Assembly (NCBI GenBank): GCA_964585685.1
Contig: CAZPEP010000026.1
Location: 124,001-188,000, forward strand
Direction: 5' to 3'
DNA length: 64,000 nucleotides
Source of the DNA: JALHVH01 sp964585685
GTDB lineage: Bacteria; Acidobacteriota; Aminicenantia; Aminicenantales; Saccharicenantaceae
Shown piece by piece: positions 50,652 through 58,366 of this stretch. The notes under the pieces are model-generated. The model made no database searches and was not told the DNA's origin. It worked only from the letters and a program-made list of their open reading frames with translations. The stretch's first letter is position 1. Every line of letters starts with the position of its first letter. Both the position numbers and the translations under genes were made by a program.

Positions 50652-51644
50652 TTACCTCCGTCCGTGACCGCGCATCATCGACCGGTTCCTTTCGTTCAGT
50701 CCCGCGTCCTCGTCGCGGATGGTCCTCCCGGTATAGTGAAGGAAAACGTCCTCCAGGCTGGGCTTCCGCAGATGGACGCAGCGGACTGCGACCCCGGCCC
50801 CCAGGGCCGTCTGGATCAATTCGGGGATACGCCTCTCCCCTTTCTCCATCGTCAGCGAGATAACGTCTCCGGCGATCTTGGACGTTCGGATCCAGTCGAA
50901 GGACCGGATCGTGGCCGCGAAGGCGGTGGCGTCACCGTCGACCTCCAGGGAAACCACGTCTCCCCCCAAGACATCCTTGAGCCGGGAGGGAGCACCCATG
51001 GCCGCAAACCGGCCGTGGTCCATGATGGCCACCCGGCCACACAGGAAATCGGCCTCTTCCATGTAATGGGTGGTCAGGACGACGGTCACGCCGCCCTCGT
51101 TGTTGAGCTTTCGGACGTAATCCCAGATGTTCCGCCGCGTCTGGGTGTCGAGGCCCAGGGTGGGTTCGTCGAGGAAGAGAACCTTGGGCCTGTGGATGAG
51201 CCCGCGGGCGATCTCGAGCCGCCGCTTCATCCCTCCGGAGTAGTTCTCGACGAGGGCCCCCGCTTTATCCTCAAGCTCGACGAGGCCGAGGACCTCTCCG
51301 ATCCTCAGACGCCGCTCGGTCTTGCCGATCCCGTACATCATCGCGTGGAACTCGAGGTTCTCGCGCCCGGTGAGCTTGCCGTCGAGGGCCGGCTCCTGGA
51401 ACACGACCCCGATGCTCCTCCGGACCCGGTCCTTCTCGTGGACGATGTCGTGGCCGGCGACCGCGGCGGAGCCCGACGTCGGCGCGAGGAGCGTCGACAG
51501 CATGTTGACAGTCGTGGTCTTGCCGGCCCCGTTGGGTCCGAGGAGGCCGAACAGCTCACCGGTCTCGACGGCAAACGAGAGCTCGTCGACGGCCGTCGTC
51601 CCGTCGAATTCCTTCGTCAGCCTGTCGACCCTGATGGCATCCAT
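50652..51644 (-). CDS. ABC-2 exporter ATPase, DrrA-like
   Basis: 330 residues. Walker A GPNGAGKTTT (about 38-47), signature NYSGGMKRRLE, Walker B KVLFLDEPTLGLD, H-loop TTHYMEEA. A C-terminal domain of about 90 residues (GDVVSLEVDGDATAF onward, ending FLHYTGRTIRDED) is typical of daunorubicin-resistance-type ATPases (DrrA). It powers the permease encoded 2 nt downstream. Ribosome site is a weak GAAGAG. Upstream lies transposase debris, so its promoter is not clear. Confidence 0.92.
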   Translation of the reverse strand: MDAIRVDRLTKEFDGTTAVDELSFAVETGELFGLLGPNGAGKTTTVNMLSTLLAPTSGSAAVAGHDIVHEKDRVRRSIGVVFQEPALDGKLTGRENLEFHAMMYGIGKTERRLRIGEVLGLVELEDKAGALVENYSGGMKRRLEIARGLIHRPKVLFLDEPTLGLDTQTRRNIWDYVRKLNNEGGVTVVLTTHYMEEADFLCGRVAIMDHGRFAAMGAPSRLKDVLGGDVVSLEVDGDATAFAATIRSFDWIRTSKIAGDVISLTMEKGERRIPELIQTALGAGVAVRCVHLRKPSLEDVFLHYTGRTIRDEDAGLNERNRSMMRGHGRR

Positions 51645-51708
51645 ATCGAGCTCTTCGGGTCATTCTACTTCCTTTTGACCATAGTTGCCAAGCTGACAAA
51701 AGCAGGGA

Positions 51709-51843
51709 TCAGCGGACGATTTCAGCCGGCGGGGACGGAGGACCGGTCACCCCGTTCGAGGCCTGGTAGAGGACCCGGTAAAGGATCTTGCCCGCGAGCG
51801 GCGGGTCGGGGTCGATGGCCTCGCTTCCGGCTGTCGCTCCGGT
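51709..51843 (-). pseudogene. C-terminal fragment of an unidentified exported-type protein
   Basis: The minus strand reads 44 codons to a stop at 51709 (DPDPPLAGKILYRVLYQAS, then GPPSPPAEIVR), which has the look of a coding tail, perhaps of an Fn3-like or surface protein. A stop lies just upstream at 51844-51846 and no start or ribosome site exists. It abuts and overlaps the transposase tail, so the rest was probably lost when the element inserted and was partly deleted. Confidence 0.3.
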
Positions 51844-51965
51844 TCAAGGGCCGGGACCTGGACTATCGGGAGATCCAGGAGCCACGACCGGTGGCGCCCA
51901 AGCCGGTCCTGGCTAAGCCTAGGCGTAAACCCCCAAAGTACTACCCGCCGCCGACCCACCCCTGA
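51822..51965 (+). pseudogene. Transposase C-terminal remnant (ISNCY/IS481-like)
   Basis: About 48 codons end at the stop 51963-51965: FRLSLRFKGRDLDYREIQE, then a Pro/Lys/Arg-rich tail KPVLAKPRRKPPKYYPPP. A tail of this kind, after an RFRGR-type strand, is usual at the C-terminus of integrase-fold transposases of the ISNCY/IS481 group. The first 300 or more residues are missing. The terminal repeats follow directly, so this is the right end of a decayed element. Confidence 0.6.
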
Positions 51966-51986
51966 CGCCATTACAGCTTCGGAACT

Positions 51987-52047
51987 GGACATCCGTGAGA
52001 GAACCGGACATTTTCATTTTGCTAAGAACAGGACATTTTCACTTTGC
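51987..52047 (+). repeat. Terminal repeats of the decayed insertion sequence
   Basis: GGACATTTTCATTTTGC (52006-52022) and GGACATTTTCACTTTGC (52031-52047) agree at 16 of 17 positions with a 25-bp period, and a third GGACAT lies at 51987. Multiple short direct repeats of this type mark transposase binding sites at the element end. No left end was found in the window. Confidence 0.55.
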
Positions 52048-52085
52048 GTTGACGTCCCTTTACTTGGGCTTGCCAAGCTGATAAT

Positions 52086-52283
52086 ATGGGGAGCAGTCCG
52101 GACATGGTCAACTATATTCTGCTCTATAAGATACGAAAAGCCGTCAAGAAGCTCCTCAAGGACAAGATCGAGGACGACGAGCTGGCGACGACGCCGAGAT
52201 CTTGCATCGGCTGCCTGGCAGACGAAATCAGTTGGGAGATCTATTACCTGGTCAAAGAAAAAGGGGACGACAAGCCGGAATAA
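52086..52283 (+). CDS. Small hypothetical protein with CxxC
   Basis: 65 residues from ATG 52086, or 59 from a second ATG at 52104 (MVNYILLYKIRKAVKKLLKD). Basic amphipathic helix, then SCIGCLADEISWEIYYLV with a CxxC pair, then an acidic tail. No family is recognised. GGGAG lies 10 nt before 52104, which favours the shorter form. It lies just after the decayed transposon end and converges with rarA. The codon pattern is regular, but reality as a gene is not certain. Confidence 0.45.
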   Translation: MGSSPDMVNYILLYKIRKAVKKLLKDKIEDDELATTPRSCIGCLADEISWEIYYLVKEKGDDKPE

Positions 52284-52295
52284 GGTCTCCGTCGG

Positions 52296-53615
52296 CTATC
52301 GGTCGCCGGGCTTATTGTCCCTGATCCGGTCTTTGACTGCTTCCCACCACTCGATGCGCTTGCGGACTTCCTTCTCGAATCCCAGGTTCCCAGGCTCATA
52401 ATACTTCCGGCCGCGAAGGCGTTCGGGGAGCGTTTCCATTTCGGTCGTGGAGAGTTCGTTGTCGTGGGCGTACTCGTAGTCCTTGCCGTAGCCGATCTCC
52501 TTCATCAGGGGCGTGACGGCGTTGCGGATGTGGAGCGGTACGGGTTCGTGGGGGCTCCGTTCAACCTCCTTCATCACGGCCGTGAAGGCGGAGTAGACCC
52601 TGTTGCTTTTGGGCGCCGAAGCCATATAAATGACGGCCTCGGCCAGCGCAAGCTCGCCTTCGGGCGTCCCCAGGAAGTCATAGGCTTCCTTAGCGTGGAG
52701 GGCGACGGCCAGCGCCTGGGGGTCGGCGAGGCCGATGTCCTCGGAGGCGAAGCGGACCATTCTCCGGGCGATATAAAGGGGCTCCTCGCCGGAGGCCAGC
52801 ATGCGCGCGAGCCAGTAAAGGGCCGCGTCGACGTCGCTGTTGCGAAGGCTCTTATGGAGCGCCGAGATGAGGTTGAAGTGCTCCTCGCCCTTTTTGTCGT
52901 ACAGAAGGACGCGCTTCTGAAGCGCTTCTTGGACGGTGCTCGCATTGATGACCTCGTCCCTGGTCAGGCTCGCGGCGATCTCAAGGCTGTTGAGGGCCCT
53001 ACGGGCGTCCCCGTTCGCGTAGTCGATGAGGGTCCGGAGGGCTTCGTCGTCGATCCGAAGCCTTAGCTTCCCAAGGCCCAGGGTCTCGTCGGCCAGCGCG
53101 TCCGTGACGATCCGCCCCAAGGCCTCGTCGCCCAGCGGGTTCAGCACGAGGACCTTGGTCCTCGAGAGGAGGGGCGCGATGACCTCGAAGGAGGGGTTCT
53201 CGGTCGTCGAGCCGAAGAGGACGACGTCCCCCCGCTCGACATACGGCAGGAAGGCACCCTGCTGGGCCTTGTTGAACCTGTGGATCTCGTCTATGAACAG
53301 GACGAAGGGCTGCCCGGACATCCGGCGCTGTTTCTCGGCCCTGGCCATGACTTCCTTGACGTCCTTGATGCTTGAGAGGACCGCGCTGAAGAAGACCCAA
53401 GGAAGACCGAAATGTCCGGCCAGCATGTAGGCGAGGGTTGTTTTCCCGGAACCGGGCGGCCCCCAGAAGATAATAGAAACGATATGTCTGGATTCGATGA
53501 GCTCGGACAGGATCCTGCCCTTGCCGAGCAGATGCTCCTGGCCGTAGAAGCGGTCGAGGATCTGCGGCCTCATCCGCTCGGCCAGCGGAACCAGCGCGCC
53601 TTTCCCGGAGGACAT
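52296..53615 (-). CDS. rarA: Replication-associated recombination protein A (RarA/MgsA)
   Basis: 439 residues, normal length. AAA+ ATPase related to clamp loaders that acts at stalled replication forks. Walker A WGPPGSGKTT (51-60), Walker B FVLFIDEIHRFNKAQQ, sensor 1 LFGSTTENPSFE, arginine-finger region LLSRTKVLVL, and the C-terminal tetramerisation domain with DIGLADPQAL and KSNRVYSAF. Start: the ATG at 53615 follows TATAAT by 7 nt with no Shine-Dalgarno, a leaderless arrangement. Divergent from the MerR-type regulator. Confidence 0.94.
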   Translation of the reverse strand: MSSGKGALVPLAERMRPQILDRFYGQEHLLGKGRILSELIESRHIVSIIFWGPPGSGKTTLAYMLAGHFGLPWVFFSAVLSSIKDVKEVMARAEKQRRMSGQPFVLFIDEIHRFNKAQQGAFLPYVERGDVVLFGSTTENPSFEVIAPLLSRTKVLVLNPLGDEALGRIVTDALADETLGLGKLRLRIDDEALRTLIDYANGDARRALNSLEIAASLTRDEVINASTVQEALQKRVLLYDKKGEEHFNLISALHKSLRNSDVDAALYWLARMLASGEEPLYIARRMVRFASEDIGLADPQALAVALHAKEAYDFLGTPEGELALAEAVIYMASAPKSNRVYSAFTAVMKEVERSPHEPVPLHIRNAVTPLMKEIGYGKDYEYAHDNELSTTEMETLPERLRGRKYYEPGNLGFEKEVRKRIEWWEAVKDRIRDNKPGDR

Positions 53616-53622
53616 CGCGGTG

Positions 53623-53628
53623 ATTATA
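53623..53628 (-). promoter_or_regulatory. -10 box for leaderless rarA transcription
   Basis: TATAAT ends 7 nt before the ATG at 53615. No clear -35 is seen 17 nt further upstream (CGCGGG). Confidence 0.5.
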
Positions 53629-53664
53629 ACAGAAAACGGCGCCGGCCCGCGACGCGTTAAGGCC

Positions 53665-53693
53665 TTGACGCGTCACGGGGACCATGATAAGGT
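53665..53693 (+). promoter_or_regulatory. Promoter of the MerR-type gene
   Basis: TTGACG (53665-53670), a 17-nt spacer and TAAGGT (53688-53693). Transcription would begin near 53700, leaving about 7 nt before the ATG at 53707. Confidence 0.45.
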
Positions 53694-53706
53694 TAGGAAT
53701 CGTCCG

Positions 53707-54114
53707 ATGCCCGTGAAAAAAGAAACCGCCCAGCCCAAACTCTTCCAGGACGGCGCCGTGCCGGGCAAACTCGTCTACAAAGTCGCGGAGGTCAGCCGCC
53801 TGACCAAGGTCGAGCCGGCGGTCATCGAGGCCTGGCAACAGGAGTTCCCCTTCCTCCGCGCGGGCAGGACCGCGAGCGGCGAACGCTACTTCCGCCCGAA
53901 GGACATCGAGATCATTCGGAGGATCCGCGAGCTCATCGAGGAAAAATCCCTGACGATGGCCGGGATAAGGCGCCGGATCGAAGAGGAATTCGGCCTGCGG
54001 CCGACGGGCCCGATCCACCCCGAAAAGCTCAAGAAAGCGCTATACGACGTTCGGGACGAGCTCCAGGACATCGTCGTCGCGCTCGACAATAAGGGGAAAA
54101 AAGGGGCTGGATAA
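53707..54114 (+). CDS. MerR-family transcriptional regulator
   Basis: 135 residues. The DNA-binding domain spans about residues 20-90: LVYKVAEVSRLTKVEPAVIEAWQQEF (in part), a wing (SGERYFRPKDIEIIRRIREL) and LIEEKSLTMAGIRRRIEEEFG. A helical dimerisation tail ends KGKKGAG. No effector-binding domain follows, so this is the short heat-shock/HspR-like or MlrA-like type rather than a metal sensor. It is divergent from rarA and 34 nt upstream of tRNA-Pro. Start chosen at 53707; the upstream frame lies in the promoter. Confidence 0.87.
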   Translation: MPVKKETAQPKLFQDGAVPGKLVYKVAEVSRLTKVEPAVIEAWQQEFPFLRAGRTASGERYFRPKDIEIIRRIRELIEEKSLTMAGIRRRIEEEFGLRPTGPIHPEKLKKALYDVRDELQDIVVALDNKGKKGAG

Positions 54115-54129
54115 TCTTCCCGATTCTGC

Positions 54130-54135
54130 TATAAT
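54130..54135 (+). promoter_or_regulatory. -10 box of tRNA-Pro
   Basis: A perfect TATAAT 13 nt before the tRNA 5' end. The -35 region (CTGGAT, 54107-54112) is weak. Confidence 0.55.
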
Positions 54136-54148
54136 CTCTACCTGTGTT

Positions 54149-54225
54149 CGGGACGTGGCGCAGCCTGGTAGCGCACATGCTTGGGGTGCATGGGGTCGGC
54201 GGTTCAAATCCGCCCGTCCCGACCA
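54149..54225 (+). tRNA. tRNA-Pro (anticodon GGG)
   Basis: 77 nt with encoded CCA. Acceptor arms CGGGACG and CGTCCCG pair perfectly, the anticodon stem CATGC/GCATG encloses TTGGGGT (54181-54187) with anticodon GGG, and the T arm is GGCGGTTCAAATCCGCC. The D arm reads GCGC..GCGC. The first base C is usual for bacterial tRNA-Pro. Confidence 0.96.
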
Positions 54226-54254
54226 TTATTAGATTCCCCCATAAATCCCCTTAA

Positions 54255-54276
54255 CCTCCCTTTTATCAAAGGGGGG
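54255..54276. repeat. Hairpin of the CCTCCCTTT-AAAGGGGGG type after tRNA-Pro
   Basis: CCTCCCTTT (54255-54263), loop TATC, AAAGGGGGG (54268-54276): 9-bp stem with one G-T pair. Pyrimidine-rich flanks (CCCCCATAAATCCCC) precede it. The pattern resembles short palindromic repeats scattered in many genomes and could also end tRNA transcription. The remaining sequence up to 54401 holds no gene. Confidence 0.45.
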
Positions 54277-54401
54277 ATGGCGCGGAGAACGGGCACCGTT
54301 CTTGATGAAGGGGCCTGTTCTTGTTGGTGGGCAGGAATGGGCGGCACCATTTTTGGGCGTGAGCAACGTCGTGAAGGGGCTTTCGCATCCATGGAGGGAA
54401 C

Positions 54402-54749
54402 ATGAGCAAGGTCGCAAAGGAATCCGGGGGCAGGGACCTCCGCGGGAGGGTCTTCGAGCTCAAGGGCATGGTCGATTATCAGGCCGGGTCCGTCGTTAGC
54501 CGGGAGGTCATCAGTAAAAAAACAGGGACGGTGACGGTCTTCGCCTTCGCCGAAGGCCAGGGGCTCAGCGAGCACACGGCCCCGTTCGACGCGATGGTCG
54601 TCGGGCTCGACGGGGAGGCCGAGATCTTCATCGCCGGCGAGCCGAACCGCGTATCGACGGGCGATATGATCATCATGCCGGCCGGAATCCCCCACGCCCT
54701 GAAGACGGCGGGGAACTTCAAGATGCTCCTCGTCATGATCAAGCAATGA
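54402..54749 (+). CDS. Cupin-domain protein
   Basis: 115 residues, one cupin 2 barrel. SEHTAPFDAMVVGLDGEAEIFIAG corresponds to motif 1 (quoted: SEHTAPFDA) and GDMIIMPAGIPHALKT to motif 2, giving two His as metal ligands. Function is open; small cupins of this type act as sensors or isomerases. GGAGGG lies 3 nt before the ATG. Its stop overlaps surE in an ATGA, so the two are translated together. Confidence 0.88.
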   Translation: MSKVAKESGGRDLRGRVFELKGMVDYQAGSVVSREVISKKTGTVTVFAFAEGQGLSEHTAPFDAMVVGLDGEAEIFIAGEPNRVSTGDMIIMPAGIPHALKTAGNFKMLLVMIKQ

Positions 54750-55615
54750 GCGGCCGGCCCGTCTCCGCCCGCAGGCCGAAGCCCCTTATCCTCCTCACCA
54801 ACGATGACGGCCATTTCTCCCCCGCCCTCACCGCCTTGGCGAGACGCCTCCGGCGCGCCGCCGAGGTCCGGATCGTGGCCCCCGACAGGGAGAGGAGCGC
54901 TAATTCGCTTTCCCTGACGCTACGCCGCCCCCTGAGGCTCTTCAGCGTCCGGCCGGGCGTTTTCGCCGTGGATGGAACGCCCGCGGATTGCATCTATCTG
55001 GCCCTCAAGAGCCTCCTGCCGCGCCGACCCGACCTCATTCTGTCCGGAATGAACCTAGGCCCTAACCTAGGCGAGCAGGACATCGCCTATTCAGGGACGG
55101 TGGCCGCCGCCATCCAGGGGACGTTCCTGGGGATCCCGAGCGTCGCCGTCTCCCTCATCCCGGACGCTTCAGGGAAATTCGATGTCGGGCCGGCCGCTGA
55201 ATTCGTCGCGGCCGTCGCCGGGCGCCTGCTCGCGAAGCGGCTCCCCCCGGGAATCACGCTTAACATCAATATCCCCTCGACTCCGATTAAGGGAGTCCGA
55301 ATCACCGGCCTCGGCCAGAAGAGGTACGAGCCCGAGGTCATCGAGAAAAAGGACCCGCGCGGCAGGCTCTATTATTGGATCGGGACGAGCCACCCGACGG
55401 GCTCGGGCGACGCGACGAGCGATATCCGCGCCGTCGCCGAGGGCTTCATATCCATCACGCCCCTACACACCGACCTGACCGACTACGGGATGATGGATCA
55501 CCCCCGGCTGGGCGCACTTCGATCGTGTTTTCGCGCCCTCACCGGAGGCCCAGCCCGTCCTCAAAGGCCGCGAAAACCCGCAGGGCGAGGCGGCCGCACC
55601 CGGTCGTCAGGTTAG
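54746..55615 (+). CDS. surE: 5'/3'-nucleotidase SurE
   Basis: 289 residues, with the SurE metal site LLTNDDG (Asp20, Asp21), RSANSLSLT (Ser/Asn) and SGMNLGPNLGEQDIAYSGTV. It hydrolyses nucleoside 5'- and 3'-monophosphates, and short polyphosphate, in the cytoplasm. The C-terminal 30 residues are Arg- and Pro-rich and not typical. The 4-nt overlap with the cupin gene indicates coupling. The 3' end overlaps the convergent DedA gene by 4 nt. Confidence 0.94.
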   Translation: MSGRPVSARRPKPLILLTNDDGHFSPALTALARRLRRAAEVRIVAPDRERSANSLSLTLRRPLRLFSVRPGVFAVDGTPADCIYLALKSLLPRRPDLILSGMNLGPNLGEQDIAYSGTVAAAIQGTFLGIPSVAVSLIPDASGKFDVGPAAEFVAAVAGRLLAKRLPPGITLNINIPSTPIKGVRITGLGQKRYEPEVIEKKDPRGRLYYWIGTSHPTGSGDATSDIRAVAEGFISITPLHTDLTDYGMMDHPRLGALRSCFRALTGGPARPQRPRKPAGRGGRTRSSG

Positions 55616-56268
55616 CGCGTCCCGCCGCGCCGGCGGTGGCGCAGAAACTCGATCACCCCGGGGATCATTGAAATGAGGATGATCGCAATGATCACGAAGG
55701 AGAAGTTTCTCTTGATCACGGGGATGTTGCCGAAGAAATAGCCGCCGAAAACGAACAGGGCCACCCAGCCCACTCCCCCGATGACGTTGTACGAGAGGAA
55801 CTTGCCGTAGTTCATTTTCCCGATGCCGGCGACGAACGGGGCGAACGTCCGGATGATTGGGACGAACCGGGCGAGGACGATCGTCATGCCCCCGTGCTTC
55901 TCGTAAAAGGCGTGGGTCCGGTCAAGGTATTCCTTCTTAAAGAACCGGCCCCCCTCTTTCCGGAAGACGCTGGGACCGAGCTTCTTCCCGATCCAGTAGT
56001 TGATCGTATCCCCGAGGACCGCCGCGACGGCAAGGGCGAGAAAAACCCACCCGACCTTGAAGAACCGGAACGTCCCCAGGGAGGCGAACGACCCGCAGGC
56101 GAAGAGGAGGGAATCCCCGGGCAGGAACGGCGTGATCACGAGACCAGTCTCGCAGAAGATGACCGCGAACAGGATGACGTAGGTCCAGATCTCGTAGCGG
56201 CCGATGAGCAGGCTCAGGTGCTTGTCCAGGTGAAGGACGATATCGACAAGTTTCAGGATCAGGGGCAT
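55612..56268 (-). CDS. DedA-family membrane protein
   Basis: 218 residues with about five hydrophobic segments. Motifs are FCETGLVITPFLPGDSLLF, then GDTINYWIGKKLG, and FARFVPIIRTFAPFVAGIG (in part), with the re-entrant acid and arginine residues of DedA/VTT proteins. These are proton-coupled flippases or scramblases for phospholipids or undecaprenyl phosphate. Start at 56268 has TAGGAG 5 nt upstream and a good promoter; earlier in-frame codons lie before it. Overlaps surE tail-to-tail by 4 nt. Confidence 0.92.
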   Translation of the reverse strand: MPLILKLVDIVLHLDKHLSLLIGRYEIWTYVILFAVIFCETGLVITPFLPGDSLLFACGSFASLGTFRFFKVGWVFLALAVAAVLGDTINYWIGKKLGPSVFRKEGGRFFKKEYLDRTHAFYEKHGGMTIVLARFVPIIRTFAPFVAGIGKMNYGKFLSYNVIGGVGWVALFVFGGYFFGNIPVIKRNFSFVIIAIILISMIPGVIEFLRHRRRGGTR

Positions 56269-56287
56269 CGGATCTCCTAGAAGCGAT

Positions 56288-56316
56288 ACTATACATTCCT
56301 CAAGGACGTTATTCAA
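56288..56316 (-). promoter_or_regulatory. Promoter of the DedA gene
   Basis: TTGAAT (56311-56316), a 17-nt spacer and TATAGT (56288-56293), leader about 13 nt with TAGGAG. Confidence 0.65.
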
Positions 56317-56390
56317 GAAGTTAGGCCTGAAGGGGCGACAGTGATCCCCGTCCCGGGAAATCTGGTAGAATGGGCTGGAGGCATATTTTA

Positions 56391-57389
56391 ATGGGCATCG
56401 ATAAGGCCGGGCTGATTGAAGAGGCGATCGAGCGCCTTTCCCCCATCGAGACCGATTGTAGGCTTTGCCCAAGGACGTGCCGCATCGACAGGCGTTCGTC
56501 CTCGAGCGGCGTCTGCCGGACGGGGGCCGAAGCCCGCGTTTCCCACGCCCTCCTCCATTTCGGGGAGGAACCCGTCCTCAGTGGGCACGAGGACTGTTCC
56601 CGAACCGTTGACCCGGACGGGCGGGAGACCGGCGGGTCGGGGACGATTTTTTTCGGCGGCTGCAACCTGAAGTGCTTGTTTTGCCAGAACTACCAACTGA
56701 GCTGGCTCGACGAGGGGCCTCCCGTCGGCGACTCGGCCCTGGCGGCGATGATGTTCGACCTGCAGGTACGCGGCGCGCTGAACATCAACCTCGTCTCCCC
56801 CACGCACGTCGTCCTCCCCATCCTGCGGGCGCTCCGGATCGCAGGGGACCACGGGGGGATTTCGGTTCCCTTGGTCTACAACTCGAACGGATACGACAGC
56901 CCCGAAGTCATCGCCGGCCTTGAGGGGATCGTCGACATCTACCTTCCCGACCTGAAATACGTCTCCCCCGCCCTGTCTAGGAGATACTCGGACGCAACGG
57001 ATTATTTCGAGAAAGCTTCGGCCGCGCTCCGCGAGATGTCCGTCCAACAGCCGGTCCTGGAGCTTGACGCGAAAGGCATCGCCCGCAAGGGGCTCATCGT
57101 GCGCCACCTGGTCCTCCCCGGTCACGAGGAAGACTCTGTCGAGGTCCTGCGTTGGATCCGGGGGCATCTCTCCCCCTATATCGGATTGAGCCTCATGAGC
57201 CAGTATCGCCCCTGCTTCAGGGCGCCCGATGAGATCTGTCGGGCTGTGACGCCGGAGGAATACCGTCGGGTAGCCGATACGGCCCTCGAGCTCGGGTTCG
57301 AGAATCTTTTCCTCCAGCCGGAGCCCTTCGCCCTGGAGGAGCACCGGGTCCCGGATTTCAAAAAGAAAGATCCCTTCGACTGGAAATAA
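56391..57389 (+). CDS. Radical SAM protein, PflA-like (COG1313 type)
   Basis: 332 residues. GGCNLKCLFCQNYQLSW holds the CxxxCxxC that binds the [4Fe-4S] cluster and S-adenosylmethionine. The N-terminal CRLCPRTCRIDRR adds another Cys cluster, characteristic of the COG1313 group annotated as pyruvate-formate-lyase-activating homologues. YNSNGYDSPE and YLPDLKY are further family motifs. No target enzyme is encoded nearby, so the substrate is unknown. The ATG at 56391 was preferred to 56370, because TAGAAT (56366-56371) overlaps the earlier one; GGAGG lies 12 nt upstream. Confidence 0.88.
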   Translation: MGIDKAGLIEEAIERLSPIETDCRLCPRTCRIDRRSSSSGVCRTGAEARVSHALLHFGEEPVLSGHEDCSRTVDPDGRETGGSGTIFFGGCNLKCLFCQNYQLSWLDEGPPVGDSALAAMMFDLQVRGALNINLVSPTHVVLPILRALRIAGDHGGISVPLVYNSNGYDSPEVIAGLEGIVDIYLPDLKYVSPALSRRYSDATDYFEKASAALREMSVQQPVLELDAKGIARKGLIVRHLVLPGHEEDSVEVLRWIRGHLSPYIGLSLMSQYRPCFRAPDEICRAVTPEEYRRVADTALELGFENLFLQPEPFALEEHRVPDFKKKDPFDWK

Positions 57390-57468
57390 GCCCGGATTTC
57401 AATACGGGGATCGGATTCCCATGCCTCCGGGATATCCCCTCCCTCCTTCGTGCGGCGATAATTTTACT

Positions 57469-57495
57469 TTGGGAATCTTTTTGATAAAATCCCAA
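57469..57495. terminator. Possible bidirectional terminator hairpin
   Basis: TTGGGA (57469-57474) and TCCCAA (57490-57495) flank a T-rich/A-rich centre (ATCTTTTTGATAAAA), between the convergent radical SAM and DUF3014 genes. Six perfect pairs; the centre pairs partly. Confidence 0.35.
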
Positions 57496-57521
57496 CGCTT
57501 GTCAGTGCCTCTCGCTGTTTT

Positions 57522-58346
57522 TCAGGGCGACTTTGTCGGCGTATAGATCCGCGGCTTGGGAAGGCGATACTCCGGGATTCCACAGGCGATCGCCAGAGCC
57601 CTCAACTTCGTCTGGATGATCTGGACGTTTTCCGGCCCCATGCGCAAGAGGTGTTTCTGGGCTTGGCTCAATCCTTCTAGAGCCGCGTCGGCCATGGCAT
57701 AGCTCGCGACCTTCTTTTCCAGCACGACGCGGCCCTCGATGACGGGCGTATTCAGGAGCTCGGCGATGGCCCGGGTCAGGGTGGCATGGAAGTCCTCGTC
57801 GGGATACCCGAGCTCCCGGTAGGCCTCCTGGAAGAGCGGTTTCAGGGAGACGTACAGCCTGGCCGCAGCGCTGGCGTCCAGCGAAATAAAGATGTCGGCC
57901 ACCGGATCATACCGGTAATAGCTTGAAAGGTCGACGATGGACGTCCCGTCCCGCCGGACGGCCTTGAAAACCCCGCGTGGCGCGAAGAAATCGACCTGGG
58001 CCCTGGGGCTGAGACCGTTGGCGATGTTGTCGACGGCCGCGACGAACTTCCGTATCAGGTCGCGGGTCCGCATCCACCCGGCGAGCCCGGGATGGGACGA
58101 AATGTCCCGGGCCAAACTCCTCAGGAGATCGTCGCTCATGTTGAGTTCGAGCTTCGGCAGGTCGAGCGGTGTGAGCACCCCCGCCCCGGGCCCTTCCGTC
58201 GCGGCCGGCACCGAGGCCGCCGGGAGCTTTTCCAGGGCCGGCCCGGCCGCCGGTCTCCTGGCGACGAGGAGATAAATCCCGACGATCGCGGCGATGGCCA
58301 GGATGATGCCGGCGCCGATCCCGAAGACCTTTTTCGTATCGTCCAT
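57522..58346 (-). CDS. DUF3014 membrane-anchored protein
   Basis: 274 residues. One N-terminal membrane helix (VFGIGAGIILAIAAIVGIYLLVA), a Pro/Ala linker, then DUF3014: SDDLLRSLARDISSHPGLAGW, LIRKFVAAVDNIANGLSP and SYYRYDPVADIFISLDASAAA (in part). Mostly helical and presumably periplasmic. Function unknown. GGAGGG lies 4 nt before the ATG. It follows pstB2 by 20 nt on the same strand, so it may be part of the pst transcript. Confidence 0.88.
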   Translation of the reverse strand: MDDTKKVFGIGAGIILAIAAIVGIYLLVARRPAAGPALEKLPAASVPAATEGPGAGVLTPLDLPKLELNMSDDLLRSLARDISSHPGLAGWMRTRDLIRKFVAAVDNIANGLSPRAQVDFFAPRGVFKAVRRDGTSIVDLSSYYRYDPVADIFISLDASAAARLYVSLKPLFQEAYRELGYPDEDFHATLTRAIAELLNTPVIEGRVVLEKKVASYAMADAALEGLSQAQKHLLRMGPENVQIIQTKLRALAIACGIPEYRLPKPRIYTPTKSP

Positions 58347-58366
58347 AGCTCCCTCCGTTTCGTGGG

